DNA of 64,000 nt from Dermatophagoides farinae (lineage: Eukaryota; Arthropoda; Arachnida; Sarcoptiformes; Pyroglyphidae): assembly GCF_024713945.1 (NCBI RefSeq), contig NC_134677.1:6823001-6887000 (forward strand), in the 5' to 3' direction. Every line of letters begins with the position of its first letter. Position 1 is the first letter of the stretch. The notes under the pieces are model-generated. The model saw nothing but the letters and a program-made list of their open reading frames with translations. It ran no database searches and was not told the DNA's origin. Position numbers and translations under genes: made by a program. Shown one piece after another: positions 29,501-41,728 of this stretch.

Positions 29501-30529
29501 AAAGAAGCAAAAGATGGAATAATTATCTATGGTAATTCTATTGTTTTTAATTAATGCTTACTCATCAAAATTTTCATTCTTTTTTTTTCTTATGGTTTAG
29601 GCGCCGATTCCGTTCACAATTACAACCAAATAATTAGACAACTGATTTATTTCAATCGAAAACCGGCTTATTATTTGAATCGAGCATTTAAACTAACATG
29701 TTCAGAATTGAATAGACGTTTTAGCAGTAATGATTATATACAAACATTGACTGTCATACATCCGAAAATTGAACCAATTGAATCTAGACCACAAGCAAGT
29801 GGTATTGGCGTACAAAAATTTGTGGCTCATTCTCAAACAAGCGAACATAAGGTCGAATTAAAGGAACCACTTATCAAAAGTACTGCTCGTTTTTTCGATA
29901 ACAGCATCACAGTCGATCCTAATGATAGTTTTGTCCGAGCTACACCAAGTATGTTACTTATAAATTACCTATTCTTTATCTATTAGATACAGTTCAAATT
30001 TAAAGGCCATACTATAACCGTTTTCGGTTTTGATATTTATTCATTTCTTTTTTTATTAAAATATTGTTCAGGTCACGCAGTTACCATCATAATTGTAGTT
30101 TGCGTAGGATTTCTTGTTTTTATGATCGTTTTGGGCGTTATACGGATTCGATCGGCCCATCATCGTAATAATGATTCTACAACGGAAGATCAAGAAATGG
30201 CATGGGACGATAACTCTCTGAATATTACCGTTAATCCTCTTGATGTATGTATATAAATTTTTTTCCCGATCATTTTATTTTATAGTTATAGTCGATTTAT
30301 TGAGAAACTGAAATCATCATTTTTATTTATAATTTGAATTTAACATTTTTTTTCCATATAGCAAATTGAACAAGAACATGAGAATCCACAATTGAACGAT
30401 GATGATGATGATAGTGATAGTTCAGATGATGCAAGCAGTTATCGTGAAGATTGTGAAACCAGTGAAGAAGAAGTGGACAAAACCAACAAAGGTCGTTCGG
30501 AATTGGAATGGGATGATGCCAATTTTTGA
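11005..30529 (+). CDS. CLSTN: Calsyntenin (cadherin-family synaptic membrane protein)
   Basis: Type I membrane protein of postsynaptic membranes and kinesin-1 cargo vesicles. Exons: 11005-11152, 26834-26935, 27016-27199, 27299-27663, 27762-27953, 28068-28334, 28407-29019, 29119-29531, 29601-29948, 30072-30244, 30362-30529; 990 residues. Exon 1 encodes MKSYHHIH, a run of eight His, and the hydrophobic signal core CLAIISLIFVESSLA. Two cadherin repeats follow (VEDVNEFAPVF closes the first), then a LamG-like domain (YEFDGTNNAVIVPENV, NEWHHFAVSMDFP, FVDGIRF), the calsyntenin block THHIGKGCDRDTYS, a membrane segment near residues 879-902 (VTIIIVVCVGFLVFMIVLGV) and an acidic tail. Both kinesin-light-chain-binding WDD motifs remain: EMAWDDNSLNITVNP and the C-terminal LEWDDANF. 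An upstream in-frame TTG at 10963 was rejected in favour of the ATG. Intron 1 is about 15.7 kb; the 99-nt intron 29020-29118 is stop-free and in frame. A possible extra exon is listed separately. Confidence 0.96.
12189..12203. repeat. (GA)n microsatellite
   Basis: Short GA repeat in calsyntenin intron 1, opposite in sense to the TC tracts at 16707 and 17952. Confidence 0.9.
14867..14909. repeat. (TG)n microsatellite, interrupted
   Basis: Two TG runs split by one extra T, in calsyntenin intron 1. Confidence 0.95.
16707..16762. repeat. (TC)28 microsatellite
   Basis: A 56-bp uninterrupted TC repeat in calsyntenin intron 1, the longest pure dinucleotide tract in the window. It is homopurine on the other strand and could form triplex DNA. 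Confidence 0.97.
16942..16974. repeat. (GT)n microsatellite
   Basis: GT repeat of about 16 units in calsyntenin intron 1, 180 bp downstream of the TC tract. Confidence 0.95.
17952..17980. repeat. (TC)n microsatellite
   Basis: Pure TC tract in calsyntenin intron 1, followed by a broken ATCTCTC extension. Confidence 0.95.
18602..18644. repeat. (TCA)14 microsatellite
   Basis: Fourteen TCA units in calsyntenin intron 1. ORFs that cross it read as poly-His, poly-Met or poly-Ile and are not genes. Confidence 0.95.
18989..19014. repeat. (CA)13 microsatellite
   Basis: Pure CA tract in calsyntenin intron 1; complementary to the GT tracts upstream in the same intron. Confidence 0.95.
20262..20291 (+). 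CDS. CLSTN: Candidate 30-nt cassette microexon of calsyntenin
   Basis: Flanked by TTTATAG and GTATGA, in exactly the phase needed (exon 1 leaves one base, this segment is 30 nt, exon 2 takes two bases). Inclusion would insert an acidic decapeptide VDDYDDDDPY just after the signal peptide, before VPRFDL. The intron is rich in ATG/GAT repeats, so a chance open segment between AG and GT is quite possible. Only RNA data can decide. Confidence 0.3.
20492..20521. repeat. (AC)15 microsatellite
   Basis: Pure AC tract 200 bp downstream of the candidate microexon. CA repeats in RNA are known binding sites for hnRNP L, a splicing regulator. Confidence 0.95.
22276..22305. repeat. (AATA)n tetranucleotide repeat
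   Basis: About seven units of AATA/ATAA in calsyntenin intron 1. Confidence 0.9.
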
Positions 30530-32532
30530 ATTTAAAATTTTTGAAAAAAAAACCATCGAGCATAAAAACACATCAAGTCAGCCTCCACATTAAACAAAAC
30601 ATTATTATTTCACTCTCTCAATGATTTTTTTTGCCCTCACTTTTATTTGTTGAATGCAAAATTATTTTCTTGTGAATCTCGTTTCATTTTCCGTTATTTA
30701 TCATTTTTTTTATTTCCTTTCTTTTGTGTTTTCTCTTTGGATTGATTGTCTGATTGATCAATTTCATCTCTTTTTTCCTTGTATTCTCATTACACTTTTA
30801 TCTTATTTGTAAATATCACAAAATATTTGATAAATTTGACAGCTTCTATGGGGGGGGCTAAACCTCTACAATTTGAAAAGTTTGAGCAAAAAAAAAGAAA
30901 AAAAAATTTAACCACAACCATCATCATAATGACCACCACCTTATCTTGATTAAGCCATTTATTGTATTTTTTTAAGAAAAATAAGAAAAAAAAAGATAGA
31001 AGAATTTACTGCTACAATATTCTTTTTTTATTTAGTTATTTTTGGAAATCCAATTTTTTTCTCCATTATCAAACTCAGTAAAAAAAAAAAAAAAATTCAG
31101 AACAAACAAAAAACTCCCATTTCGATAGAATATAGCATAGTAAATAGTGTAGAATGTTCAATTTTTTTTTTCTATCCCCACACTATCTACGTTCGTTCTT
31201 CTTTGTGCCATATTATCATTAGATAATGATGAAATTGTATTTGTCGATCTAGTTCAATTACCATCATTGACATTCACACAAACACACACACACACAGACA
31301 GACACACCCATTCACAGCACCACCAGCGGCCATGTTTTCTCGTTAGGTATTTTTTTTTTGTTTTCTTTCGTCTAGTTACTCTTTCACTATCTTTTTCTCT
31401 TGTTTTCAAAATATGTTCATTCGTTATCGTCTATTCATTTCCTTTTTTTCTTGTTTTACACCTGTCTTATTCACACTTCCTGTTTGAACGCATACACACA
31501 CACACACACACACACATCTTTACACATGTTATGCAAGCCAATGCTTTATTGATAAAATCCTATTGATTGATTTTGATCTTGATCAAAATATGTGTTTATG
31601 AGTGTGTGTTAATCGATTATTTTCAATGTTCTCTTTCTCTCTCTCTTCTCGCTATCTATTGCTATTGCTCTATCCATTTAAAAAAAATGAATGGAATTTT
31701 CGAACCTATTATATATCGTGCGATTAATTACTGCTTTAAATCTGTCACATATCTGATCATTTTTTTTTGTCATACTTGTCTTTTCTTTTCGTTAATTTCG
31801 TAAAATTTATTCACTAACCGGAAATATAGGTTCGAAGATTTTAGTTTCACACACACACACACACACACATACCCATTTATATACAAATGATGATTGTTTT
31901 CTTTTTGTTTTCAAATTTAACAACAAGATATCACAACTGAAAAATTTTCAAAAAAAAAAAATTATTTGTTCAACATTGACAATGACACACACACATCTAT
32001 TTGCAGACAGAACATAAAAAACACAAATTATTAACACACACACGCACACACACACACACACAACAAAAAATGATACTGACACACAGACAATTATTATCAG
32101 AAATAAATAATAATAAAACAGGTCACCATCATTCCATTTCACATTATTGATAATTTATTATGATTATTTTGAAAATAAAATAAAAATTTTAATTTTGACA
32201 AAAATTTCATTCCTATTTTTATTCACTTGATGATGATTATTGATGATTATTGCAATTTTAGTAATCATTTTTTTTTCTTTACCAAATCTAATCTAATCAT
32301 TGGTGAATATATCATCAATATACAATAACCATATGAAATGTTTTCGTATGCGTGTATACGAAAACGATTCGTTGTATCCATGAGTGTGTGTGTGTGTGTG
32401 TGTGTATGTTGCATGTTGATAAATGATTGTCCAAAAAAAAACCGGATACATGGAATGATTTGAAAATAAACAAAACGAAATTAACCAACAACAACAACAA
32501 CAAAAGTTTGAACAAAAAAAAAGTGAAAGAAA
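30530..32532. other. Calsyntenin 3' UTR and intergenic, no gene seen
   Basis: AT-rich spacer with CA repeats near 31275, 31497, 31850 and 32036 and a GT repeat at about 32382-32405. A G8 run lies at 30850. ORFs here read through dinucleotide repeats (His-Thr and Val-Cys runs) and are not convincing. The left part should be calsyntenin 3' UTR and the right end GNPTAB promoter. Confidence 0.55.
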
Positions 32533-35500
32533 ATGGTATTTTTCAATTTCCGAGGACGTTGCCAAAAACAACGACGACGACAGCGTTTTATTTTACTCTA
32601 TTCATATGGTTGGCTAAAAGTCGTTACGATTTTATTTTTTCTTCTCGTTTCATTATACATTGTTGTTGATGTAAGTTTTGTTTTCTCTAATCTAGAATTT
32701 GATTTATAATTCTCACTGTAACTAGCAATAGGACATTTTACATTGAATTGAAAATTTATAAACACAGTCATTTTGTTAACTAAATTTCCTATCCTATCGG
32801 AATTTATTTTTCTATTTTATTCTTATATATAGATTTTTCTAATCAGCAATAATTTGTTTGAATTAGTACCGTCAAAAACCATCATCAAGAATCTTGAAGA
32901 TCTAAATGAAGAAAAAAATTCATTTGACAAAAATTTGGTTGATGTTGTCTACACATGGGTGAATGGAAGCGATCCAGAATTGTTTTATTCATTGTACAAT
33001 ACAACAAATCAATTATTTATTAATGAATTGTCTCAATCATGTACAGCTCCAGTTTGTGATCATCATTCATGTGTTCAGTTGCCTATCGTAATTGTTCGAC
33101 CTAAGCTGACCCGACCGAAAAAATATCTAACAAATGTCATTAGGATTCGAACATGACAATGCTTCATTGGCCAACTATACAATATTGTTTTTTTCCCATT
33201 TAAAATTCGGTTTGTTCTACTATCTTTATCCAGGGTTATTATTTTAATTAATCAAAAGTTCTTTAACATTCACCAATCATTTTCTTTGTTCTTTAGTTCG
33301 AGAATTCGATTCCGATTGTATTCGTCTTATCGATGGAACAATTTATAAATTTTCAGCAACATTTCTGTCCACAAATGACCAGAATAAACAGAGCGAAGCG
33401 ATAATCAAATTGGATTCATTGTTAATGCTCAGAACCAAAATAACTTTTGATAATCCAGCCAATGACCCATTATTCAAACATATCGATCAAACCCAGAGAT
33501 CTGATTTCCAATTTATTAATCTAAGTTTCAATCAAAATGAATCGAATATTTACTTATATGCAAAATTGAATCCAAAAATCAACATAACAAATTTAACTAC
33601 TAAGCTTAAATCTTTGACAAATTTTGAAATAGATTATCCTATCAAACTGCAAATTGCAGATCGTTTGTTTTTCGAACATCAATTGGAAAGAAACGAAAAT
33701 ATTTCAAAGAATAGATTTTTTGACAATGATGAATTGAAATATTCTCTACGTTCATTACATCAATACGCTCCATGGATCCGTTACATTTATATTGTGACCA
33801 ATGGGCAAATTCCTAGATGGCTGAATTTGGAACACCCCAAAATACGAATAATAACGCATCAAGTATATTCGACATGATTTCTCATTCTTCACCATATTCA
33901 TTTCGTAATTATAAATCTAATATTCGTTCGTTTGTGTGATATAGGAGATTTTCGTGAATCAGAGTCATTTGCCAACATTCAGCTCATCAGCAATCGAATC
34001 TCATATACATCGAATCAAAAATTTATCAAAATATTTTCTCTACTTCAATGATGATATAATATTGGGCAAACCAATCTATTTGGATGATTTTTATACGAAA
34101 AGCAGAGGCTTTCGCATCTATCTATCATGGCCAGTACCAAATTGTGCAAGCGGTTGTCCCCTAAATTGGCTAAACGATGGTTTCTGTGACAAAGCTTGCA
34201 ATTCATCACGATGTCTTTGGGATGGTGGCGATTGCTTGAACAATACAATACCAACAAACACACAGGCAAACAATTCCGATATCAGTCAAAAATCAAATGT
34301 TCACCCATTCTATTGTGCTTCGAATTGCCTAACTAATTGGTTGGGAGATTCTTCTTGTGATCAAGTCTGTAATAATACCAATTGTGCATTCGATATGGCC
34401 GATTGTGGTGTGGATAATTTTCAACAGTTTTATCAAATAATGATTGAGATGGAAAAATATGAATATCATTATCCATCCGATGCCAGTATAATTTATTTGA
34501 ATTTCACTAAACTTAATGACTATCGCCATGATGGTCGATCATTTCCCATAAAGATTATCGATGCAAGTTATAATGTATCATTTATACATAGCGCCGTTTT
34601 GAATGAACGCCATCAAATTTTGGCATTAATGTTTGAACAGAATAAAATAAAAACCGACCTGAATCTAAACATAACGGGATCATTTCGAAAAAAGATTTTC
34701 AATTTCAACATTTTTATTCATCTCGGTAGTGTAGCAACGAAATCGCTAATAAATTACACATCGTCACCATCGTCTTTCAATTTAAGTTTAGTGATTAATG
34801 AGGAAAAATTACGATATTCAAAGATTATTGAGGAGAAAAAACATCGTATCTATGCTAAACACTATTCAACCGTATCGTGTGATAATGATTTCAAAGATAT
34901 TTCAGATGAAATCAAGATGAAATTCCATAAAATCAACAATCAATTAGGAGTTGATTCTGATCAAAAAAAATTTTATTCCAAAGTAAAAAACTTATATCAT
35001 CAATTAATATGTGATATGAATTTAAATTTGGAAAAAATGAGAGAAAAATTATCCGATTATTTTCAAGATGAATTTGTCCGATTTAGATCTAGAAAACTTA
35101 TGGATGCCTATGCTGATTCATTGATATATGTGAATCATCTTTATAATAAAAAATTCGGGATCGAAGTTCGAAAAGTTCCCGCTCATATGGCACATTTTAT
35201 GGATCGAGATATAATGTTCCGATTACATGATCGTTTTCAGAACGAGTTTGAAAAAACTTCATCACACAAGATTCGTAACAGTTTTGATATGCAATTAGCA
35301 TTTTCATATTATTATTTCCTTATGAGTGAAACAAAAGATGTGGCTTTTGAGAAAATCATTGCCAACTATGATATCGATCATTCCCGGTTTGTCTTTTATG
35401 AATTTTTTTCTCTTTCTCTCAATATATATTTTTATTTTTATTATATAACTAATCAAAATCCATTCACAATAATAATGTAGGAGTTTGAATCGAAACGAGC

Positions 35501-36162
35501 TACAAACATTGGCCCTTCATCTTTATCATAAGAATAATGCTTCGTATGAACTACAGAATCATTTGAAAGAATGCTGTACCAGCTGTGATTCGATCAATGA
35601 TACACGATCAATGGTAATATAATGCAGCAAAGAATTTTATAGCCATTTTTGCTAAAGTTTTTTTTCACATGTTCATTCACAGAATGCCATAAATTTGAAC
35701 ATTGAAATTGTCCACAAGTGTTCATTATTAAAAGAGCATGTTGTCAAGAAATTCGGAACAATCAAAGTAAATAAATTTGAGATCACTAACGATGATGATG
35801 TCGCTTTCAAGATGTTACGTTCGAATCGAACATTACTTGAAATGGAACTAAACGAACTACGAACTAAACGAAAAAAATTCATTTGTCTGAATGATAATTT
35901 TGACCACGATAATCATGATGAAGAGGAAAAAAAAGAATTGAAAAATGTATTGAACAATTTTTATTTAAGCTTGTTTCCATCTGCTTCACCCTATGAATTG
36001 AATGAACGTTTTGAAAACCAATTTCTTCGAATAGATCAATATCGAAAATGGAGAAATCGGAATAATTGGATTTATGACAATTTTTTCATTCTATTTTTTA
36101 CATTTAATACAATGTTGATAATTTTAATTTTATTATTGTTTAAACTTATCAACAGAAATTGA
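32533..36162 (+). CDS. GNPTAB: GlcNAc-1-phosphotransferase alpha/beta subunit precursor
   Basis: Golgi enzyme that adds GlcNAc-1-phosphate to mannose on lysosomal hydrolases, the first step of the mannose-6-phosphate tag. Model exons: 32533-32670, 32833-33087, 33144-33186, 33297-33862, 33945-35386, 35481-35613, 35683-36162; 1018 residues. An N-terminal membrane anchor ([14 protein letters not shown]) precedes the Stealth motifs [41 protein letters not shown] and [18 protein letters not shown]. Two Notch-type repeats follow ([30 protein letters not shown]), then [13 protein letters not shown], an EF-hand-like [23 protein letters not shown] and a C-terminal membrane segment. The alpha/beta junction aligns with [12 protein letters not shown], keeping the site-1-protease type R-x-L-x before Asp. 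The mid spacer is shorter than in human (1256 residues). Exons 2-3 (about 33088-33296) are uncertain: the GTTTTT donor at 33187 is weak. Confidence 0.93.
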
Positions 36163-36276
36163 TTTAATTAATCAATCATCAAAAAATGAATGATAAATGA
36201 TAAATTGATTTGATTATCATTGGCTATAATTATTTTTTCTAATTAGAAATAACATTATACAATACAAAATAGAGAA

Positions 36277-37539
36277 TTATTGATCTAAATCTTCAATTTC
36301 TGACAAGAGATTTTTTTCTTCAAAAAAATTTTTATAAAATTGTATTGTTTCACGTTTTCGTTGCACAGTTATGTATGGATTCTGTGATAAACCTAACAGC
36401 ACTAGTTCCATAAATTGTCGAACTGGTCCACGTTGTGGAAACTCATTTAGTAGATTATCTAACAAAACGTGGTCATAGAATGGAACCGATTCTTCGTGAT
36501 CCAGACCTAATGGGAGTAAAAAAAAATTACATTCATTTTGATAACAAACATTAATCGAATTACCTTGTTCATTATCAATTGGATATTGCCACAACTTTCC
36601 ATCATCGGTCAATTTGATCATTTCTTCAAACAAATTTTTTGGTGGCCTTTCAAGAAATAATTCTAGCTCTCGTTCAGTCAATTTATGCCATAAAGAATTC
36701 TTATAGGTTTGATCGGTGAGATATATTCCTTTAGGATCGAAAATTGAGAGACATTCATTGGAAAATAATGATATTGGCCGCTTTCGTGTTGGTCTAGATT
36801 TATCGAAATCCAATGTTGAATCCAGAGGAAGTTTGATTCTTACCACTTTAGAAGTGGTACCCATTTGATCGTCAGATAGTTTTGGCTCAGTCTTACTAGC
36901 TAAAATTTTGTAGCTAATGCTTTCAGATCTATCTTCTTTTACTGTCATCATTTTTTTCCTAATCAAAATTAAAATTAAAAAATTAATGCCGTTATATAAT
37001 GTGATTACAAACTTACGCTGCTTCGGCAGTTTCTTTTCGTTGTTTTTGTATTGAACCCAAAAGTTGTTTTTCTGTTAGTCGGGCTGAATGTCTAGGCATA
37101 CGATCAGCAACCCTTCGAGCTGCATCAACAAGTCTTTTGTCCAAACCTCTAGCTAAACTATGAAAACCACCAAGAGAAATAACAAACAATGATAATCATT
37201 TCCGAATACTTACACTTCCATCGGTTCGAGATCTTCCTTAACCTCAACCTTTTCTTTTGATCGTGCACTTTGTCGCACGTGAATTTTAGGCTTGGCAATC
37301 ATTTTATTAATCGTATTTTTATCATTCGGACCAATTGATTTGAATGAGTCAACCTTTTTTTCTAATGATGTTAATCTTTCATTGTCTTTAACTTTAATTA
37401 CACTAGATTTTGGTGTTTTTTTCGTTTTTACATTATCATTATTCTCATTATTTGAACTTTTCTTGTCGCTTGATAAAAGACGAATTTCTCTTCTTAATAT
37501 TAATAATCGGTGAATACTAAACGAACGTTGGGGATACAT
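36277..37539 (-). CDS. MRPS31: Mitochondrial ribosomal protein S31 (mS31)
   Basis: Nuclear-encoded component of the small subunit of the mitochondrial ribosome. Exons on the minus strand: 37539-37214, 37157-37017, 36958-36564, 36506-36277; 363 residues (human about 395). The N-terminus, MYPQRSFSIHRLLILRREIR, is basic and acid-free at first, as expected for a mitochondrial presequence. A Lys/Asn-rich low-complexity linker follows. The conserved C-terminal domain is clear: NLFEEMIKLTDDGKLWQYPI, then FPQRGPVRQFMELVLLGLSQ and NPYITVQRKRETIQFYKNFF. The last intron (36507-36563, 57 nt) is stop-free and in phase; removing it joins IDNEQ to GLDHEESVPFYDH. The gene is head-to-head with IPO7 and tail-to-tail with GNPTAB, with only 114 bp between the two stop codons. 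Confidence 0.88.
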
Positions 37540-38072
37540 TATAATAATAACAAATATATAACTAGTTGTTATTCAATAATAAAAAATTTCAAATCAATTG
37601 CGAAATTGATGTGAAAAACCTGTACAATGCATGCCATATGAGGTTTGGGTAGAATCCAAAAGGTTAAAATAGAATGAAAAAATATGGTGTGTGTGTGTGT
37701 GTGTGTGTGTGTGCAATGTGTTGATGATGATGATGATCTGTCGCATTTTTTTTCTTGCTTGCTTGCTTGTTTTATATGATCATTGATGGTTGCGGCGGCA
37801 CATGCCGTTGTTTTATTACATTTGTTGAGTTGATACGCGCATCAATTTTCGGATGTATCATCACCAAAATCGTGTATCTTTTTCAATAATTTATTTCCGA
37901 ATTTTTTTTCTATATCCATGCGAATGATTGTTTCATGATAATCAATTGATTGAATATTGCTTGTTTCGATATTTTTTCATTCTAAATCCTTTCAATCGAC
38001 CTAATAAATATCCAATTTACTTAACAAATTGTTCGACTCATAACCTACATTTTCAGTGATTAAAAAAAAGCC
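37540..38072. promoter_or_regulatory. Divergent promoter region, MRPS31 / IPO7
   Basis: 533 bp between two oppositely directed start codons. It holds a (GT)13 tract at 37687-37713, an ATG repeat beside it, and a small GC-rich inverted repeat CGGCA-CA-TGCCG at 37796-37807. Sharing of promoter elements is inferred from layout only. Confidence 0.5.
37687..37713. repeat. (GT)13 microsatellite in a divergent promoter
   Basis: Pure GT repeat between MRPS31 and IPO7. Such alternating purine-pyrimidine tracts can adopt Z-DNA and vary in length. Confidence 0.95.
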
Positions 38073-41000
38073 ATGATGGATATTGTAAAATTAGCTGAAG
38101 TTTTCAAAAGTACCCTCGATGGCAATTATAATCAAGCAGAAAAACAACTTGAACAGGTAATTAATATTTTATCGATTTTTTTTTCATCTATTTCAAATTA
38201 TCTATTGCACAGATCCATAAAATAATCGGTTTCCTACCCACCGTACTTCAAATTGTTATGGAAACAAACATTGAATTGCCAGTGAGACAAGCAGCCGTCA
38301 TTTATTTCAAAAATGAAGTTTACAATTATTGGCAAGAAAAAGATTCGAAAAATAATCAGCAACCATACAGCATACACGAACAAGATCGGGCTTTAATTCG
38401 TAATTCAATTATTGATGCATTGGTGCTTTCAACTGAAGTCATTCGAAACAGTTTATCAATGGCCCTCAATTATATCATAAAATATGATTTTCCAGAAAAA
38501 TTGATTGTCACCGATAAAATTGTCCTCTATTTACAGACAACCGATTCAAACAATTGGATGGGAGCATTGATTGTTTTGTTAGAATTGGCCAAAAATTATG
38601 AATACAAAAATAATATTAGTAAAGCACCATTGTTGGACGTAATGAAGGTTTTAGGTCCAATCATTTACAAAATGATGGCACAAATCCTTTCAGATAATTC
38701 GGAACATATGGTGTTGATGCAGAAAATGATATTGAAAATTATTTTTATAATCACACAATATTCATTACCTCTAACTCTTTTTACTGAAGAATTTTTTACT
38801 CAATGGATGGAAATTATTCGCCAAGTTTTGGATCGTCCTGTGCCTGCAGAAGTGAACAATTTCGATATTGAAGAACGTTATGAATTGCCATGGTATAAGG
38901 CAAAAAAATGGGCTTTGCATATTATTGTCAGGATTTTCGAACGTTATGGCCCTTCAAAAGGTCAAAGTAAAGAATACAAAAATTTTGGCCGCTGGTACAT
39001 GGAAACCTTTTCCATGGGTATGATTCAGGTGATATTAAAAATGTTAGATCAGTACAATCAAAAAATGTATCTTCCACAACGTGTCTTACAACAATGCATC
39101 AACTATTTGAATACATGGTTTGTATTTTTAATTTCACTTATATTAAAAATTATATTAAATTCCTTTTATCATTTAAAGTGTGGAACATCTTTTCACTTGG
39201 AAGTTATTGAAGCCAAATATTTCACAAATAATCGAAAAAGTCATTTTTCCATTACTGTGTTACACGGATGAGGATGATGAACTTTGGCAAACTGATCCAG
39301 CTGAATATGTTCGGAAGAAATTTGATTTTTTTGAAGATTATGTCTCACCGGTTAGTGCCGCTCAACAATTTTTATGTACTTGTTGTAAGAAACGAAAAGA
39401 TATGCTCAAAAATACTATCGAGTTTGCCATTCAAATTTTAAATTCGAATGTCAGTACATCTCAATATAAAGATGGAGCGTTGCATATGCTTGGATCAGTT
39501 TCGGATATAATGTTGAAGAAAAAAATCTATCATCGACAAATTAACAATATGCTTGCTTATCATGTTTTTCCTTTTTTCAATTCTGATCACCCATTTTTGA
39601 GAGCAAGAGCCGCATGGATTTTACATTTCTTTGAAGATTTCGAATTTGACAATGACCTTACATTGGGTCAAGCAGTAAATTGTTTACAGTATGCTTTGAT
39701 TCATGATAAACAACTTCCAGTCAAAGTGCAAGCAGCAATTTCACTTCAAATTCTAATTGTCAATCAAGAAAAAACTAGGCCAATGATTGAGCCAAACTTG
39801 GACACGATTATTATAGAATGTTTGAATATTGTGAAAATCTCCCAAAACGATGATGTATCGAATGGTCTTCAACGATTGATTTGTGCTTATGGCGAAAAAA
39901 TTTTGCCGATTGCGGCTAAAATAGTCACTAGTTTGGTGGAAATTTTAGAGACCATATTGAAAACTAATGATGAAGTCAACGATACTACAATAACAATAAT
40001 GGGATCATTGAACACAATTGACACTGTACTCATGTTGATCGATGATCAAGAAACTCTAAGCATCATCGAACCAATAGCCATGAAAAGCGTTTTCTTGGTT
40101 ATGAATGAAAATATGAAAGAACTTTATGAAGAATGTTTCAACATTGTAACTACATTAACAGACAAACATATTTCGAATGATATGTGGAAAATTTACGAAT
40201 GTATCTTTCAGATATCAACCAAAGCCGATGGAGTCGATTATTTTGCTGATATGTTGCCCTCATTACATAATTTTTTAACCGTCGATCCTGACGCATTCAT
40301 CAGTGATCAGAATAGGATCGTTGCATTATTTGAAATTTGTAAATTCATTCTCAATTTTGATTGCATCGATGATACCTACTGTAATGCAATCAAAATGATT
40401 GAAGTTTTCTTTTTACAATTTCGCGAAAAAGTTGTCAATTTTATTCCATCATTCTGTGAAATTGTGATGGATCGATATTTTCAATTGGATGATCTCAAAA
40501 CGACTGAATTGAAAACTCTTTGCCTACAAGTGTTATTGGTCGTATTGTACATAGATAGTGGTTTATTTTTTCAAATCATTGAAAAATTGCAGCAAAAATA
40601 TCCCAGTAAAAATGTTTTAAACCATGTTCTGGAAGAATGGCTTTTGGATATGAAATCCTTTATTGGCTTACATGATCGTAAAGTATGCATATTGGCCTTA
40701 TGCAAATTGTTTACATTGCCTGCTAATATGATGCCGCCTAAGATCCGTGAATTAGCTCCTGAGGTTGCAACAGAATTGTTAAAACTGTTTGATAATTTGA
40801 AAGAAGCATATAAAGCCAAAGCCATTGCTGATGCTGTAAGCACAGATACAGATAGTGAATACACCGATTCGTCTGATGAAGAAGATGCCATTGAAGATGA
40901 TTCAAATAATACAAAAGGTAATTATTCTTTATATATTAATTATATAACAAATATATAAAAATTATGTATATTATTTAACTATAGCAGACGAAATGGATGA

Positions 41001-41438
41001 TGGCGAATATTTAGAAGACGAAGACGGTGTAAGCGATATTATTGATGATGATGATAATGAATTGACAGAACTGGAAAATTTTGAAACAACCATAGACAAA
41101 GATGATTCACATGACGATGAATACATATTGTTTAGAAAAACGGTGGAATTTTTGAAGCATCAAGATCCTAATTTATATAATTCACTTTTTGGTAATTTAA
41201 CTCCTCAACAAATCAGCTCGTTGGAGGATGTATTTGTTCTTGCTCAACGTCGCCAGGACGCCGCTGGTAATTATTGGATTGAATATAATTTTATTTCCAT
41301 TAACAATAATACTAAATTTTAAAAAATTTTCCACTAGAATCACGTAAAATTGAACAAGGCGGTGGTTATGTTTTTTCTGATCAAACCATACCAACAACCT
41401 TTAATTTTGGTGGAAATTTCCCCATCAATCAAAATTAG
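38073..41438 (+). CDS. IPO7: Importin-7/8 (karyopherin beta)
   Basis: Nuclear import receptor that carries ribosomal proteins, histones and signalling proteins through the pore under Ran-GTP control. Exons 38073-38156, 38213-39117, 39179-40917, 40985-41266 and 41338-41438 give 1036 residues, against 1038 in human IPO7. The N-terminal importin-beta region is clear (LPVRQAAVIYFKNEVYNYW), followed by KKWALHIIVRIFERYG, YTDEDDELWQTDPAEYVRKK, KDGALHMLGSVSDIMLKKKI, RARAAWILHFFEDFEF and GLHDRKVCILALCKL. An acidic loop with Ser-Asp-Glu runs and the C-terminal FNFGG motif (TTFNFGGNFPINQN) are typical of this pair. A second Met at 38076 may be used instead. The acceptor before exon 4 is a tandem TAGCAG. 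IPO7 and IPO8 cannot be told apart here; arthropods usually have one. AATAAA at 41544-41549. Confidence 0.95.
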
Positions 41439-41543
41439 ATTCTGTTTTGTTTTTTAGATTCATTCATTTATAAAAAAAATTCTAAAATCAATTATATTTT
41501 GAAAATAATATTGAATTTATTATAATCACTTATTAATTTTTGG

Positions 41544-41549
41544 AATAAA
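41544..41549 (+). terminator. Polyadenylation signal of IPO7
   Basis: AATAAA lies about 105 bases after the stop and 180 bases before the SmB start codon. Confidence 0.45.
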
Positions 41550-41728
41550 ATCTGTTTTGAAAAAAATCCAAATTTTTTTGTCTATTTCGAAGTTAATTAT
41601 GTTAAAATAGCCGCCTCTATTGTATTCGGCTTCCGCGCCTCATGTGTGTTTCAAGCTGAGCCAAATTGTTTTCTCTGGTGCTTGATTTCAATTGCTTATT
41701 TTTTTTTTTGATTTAAATTGTTTTCAAG

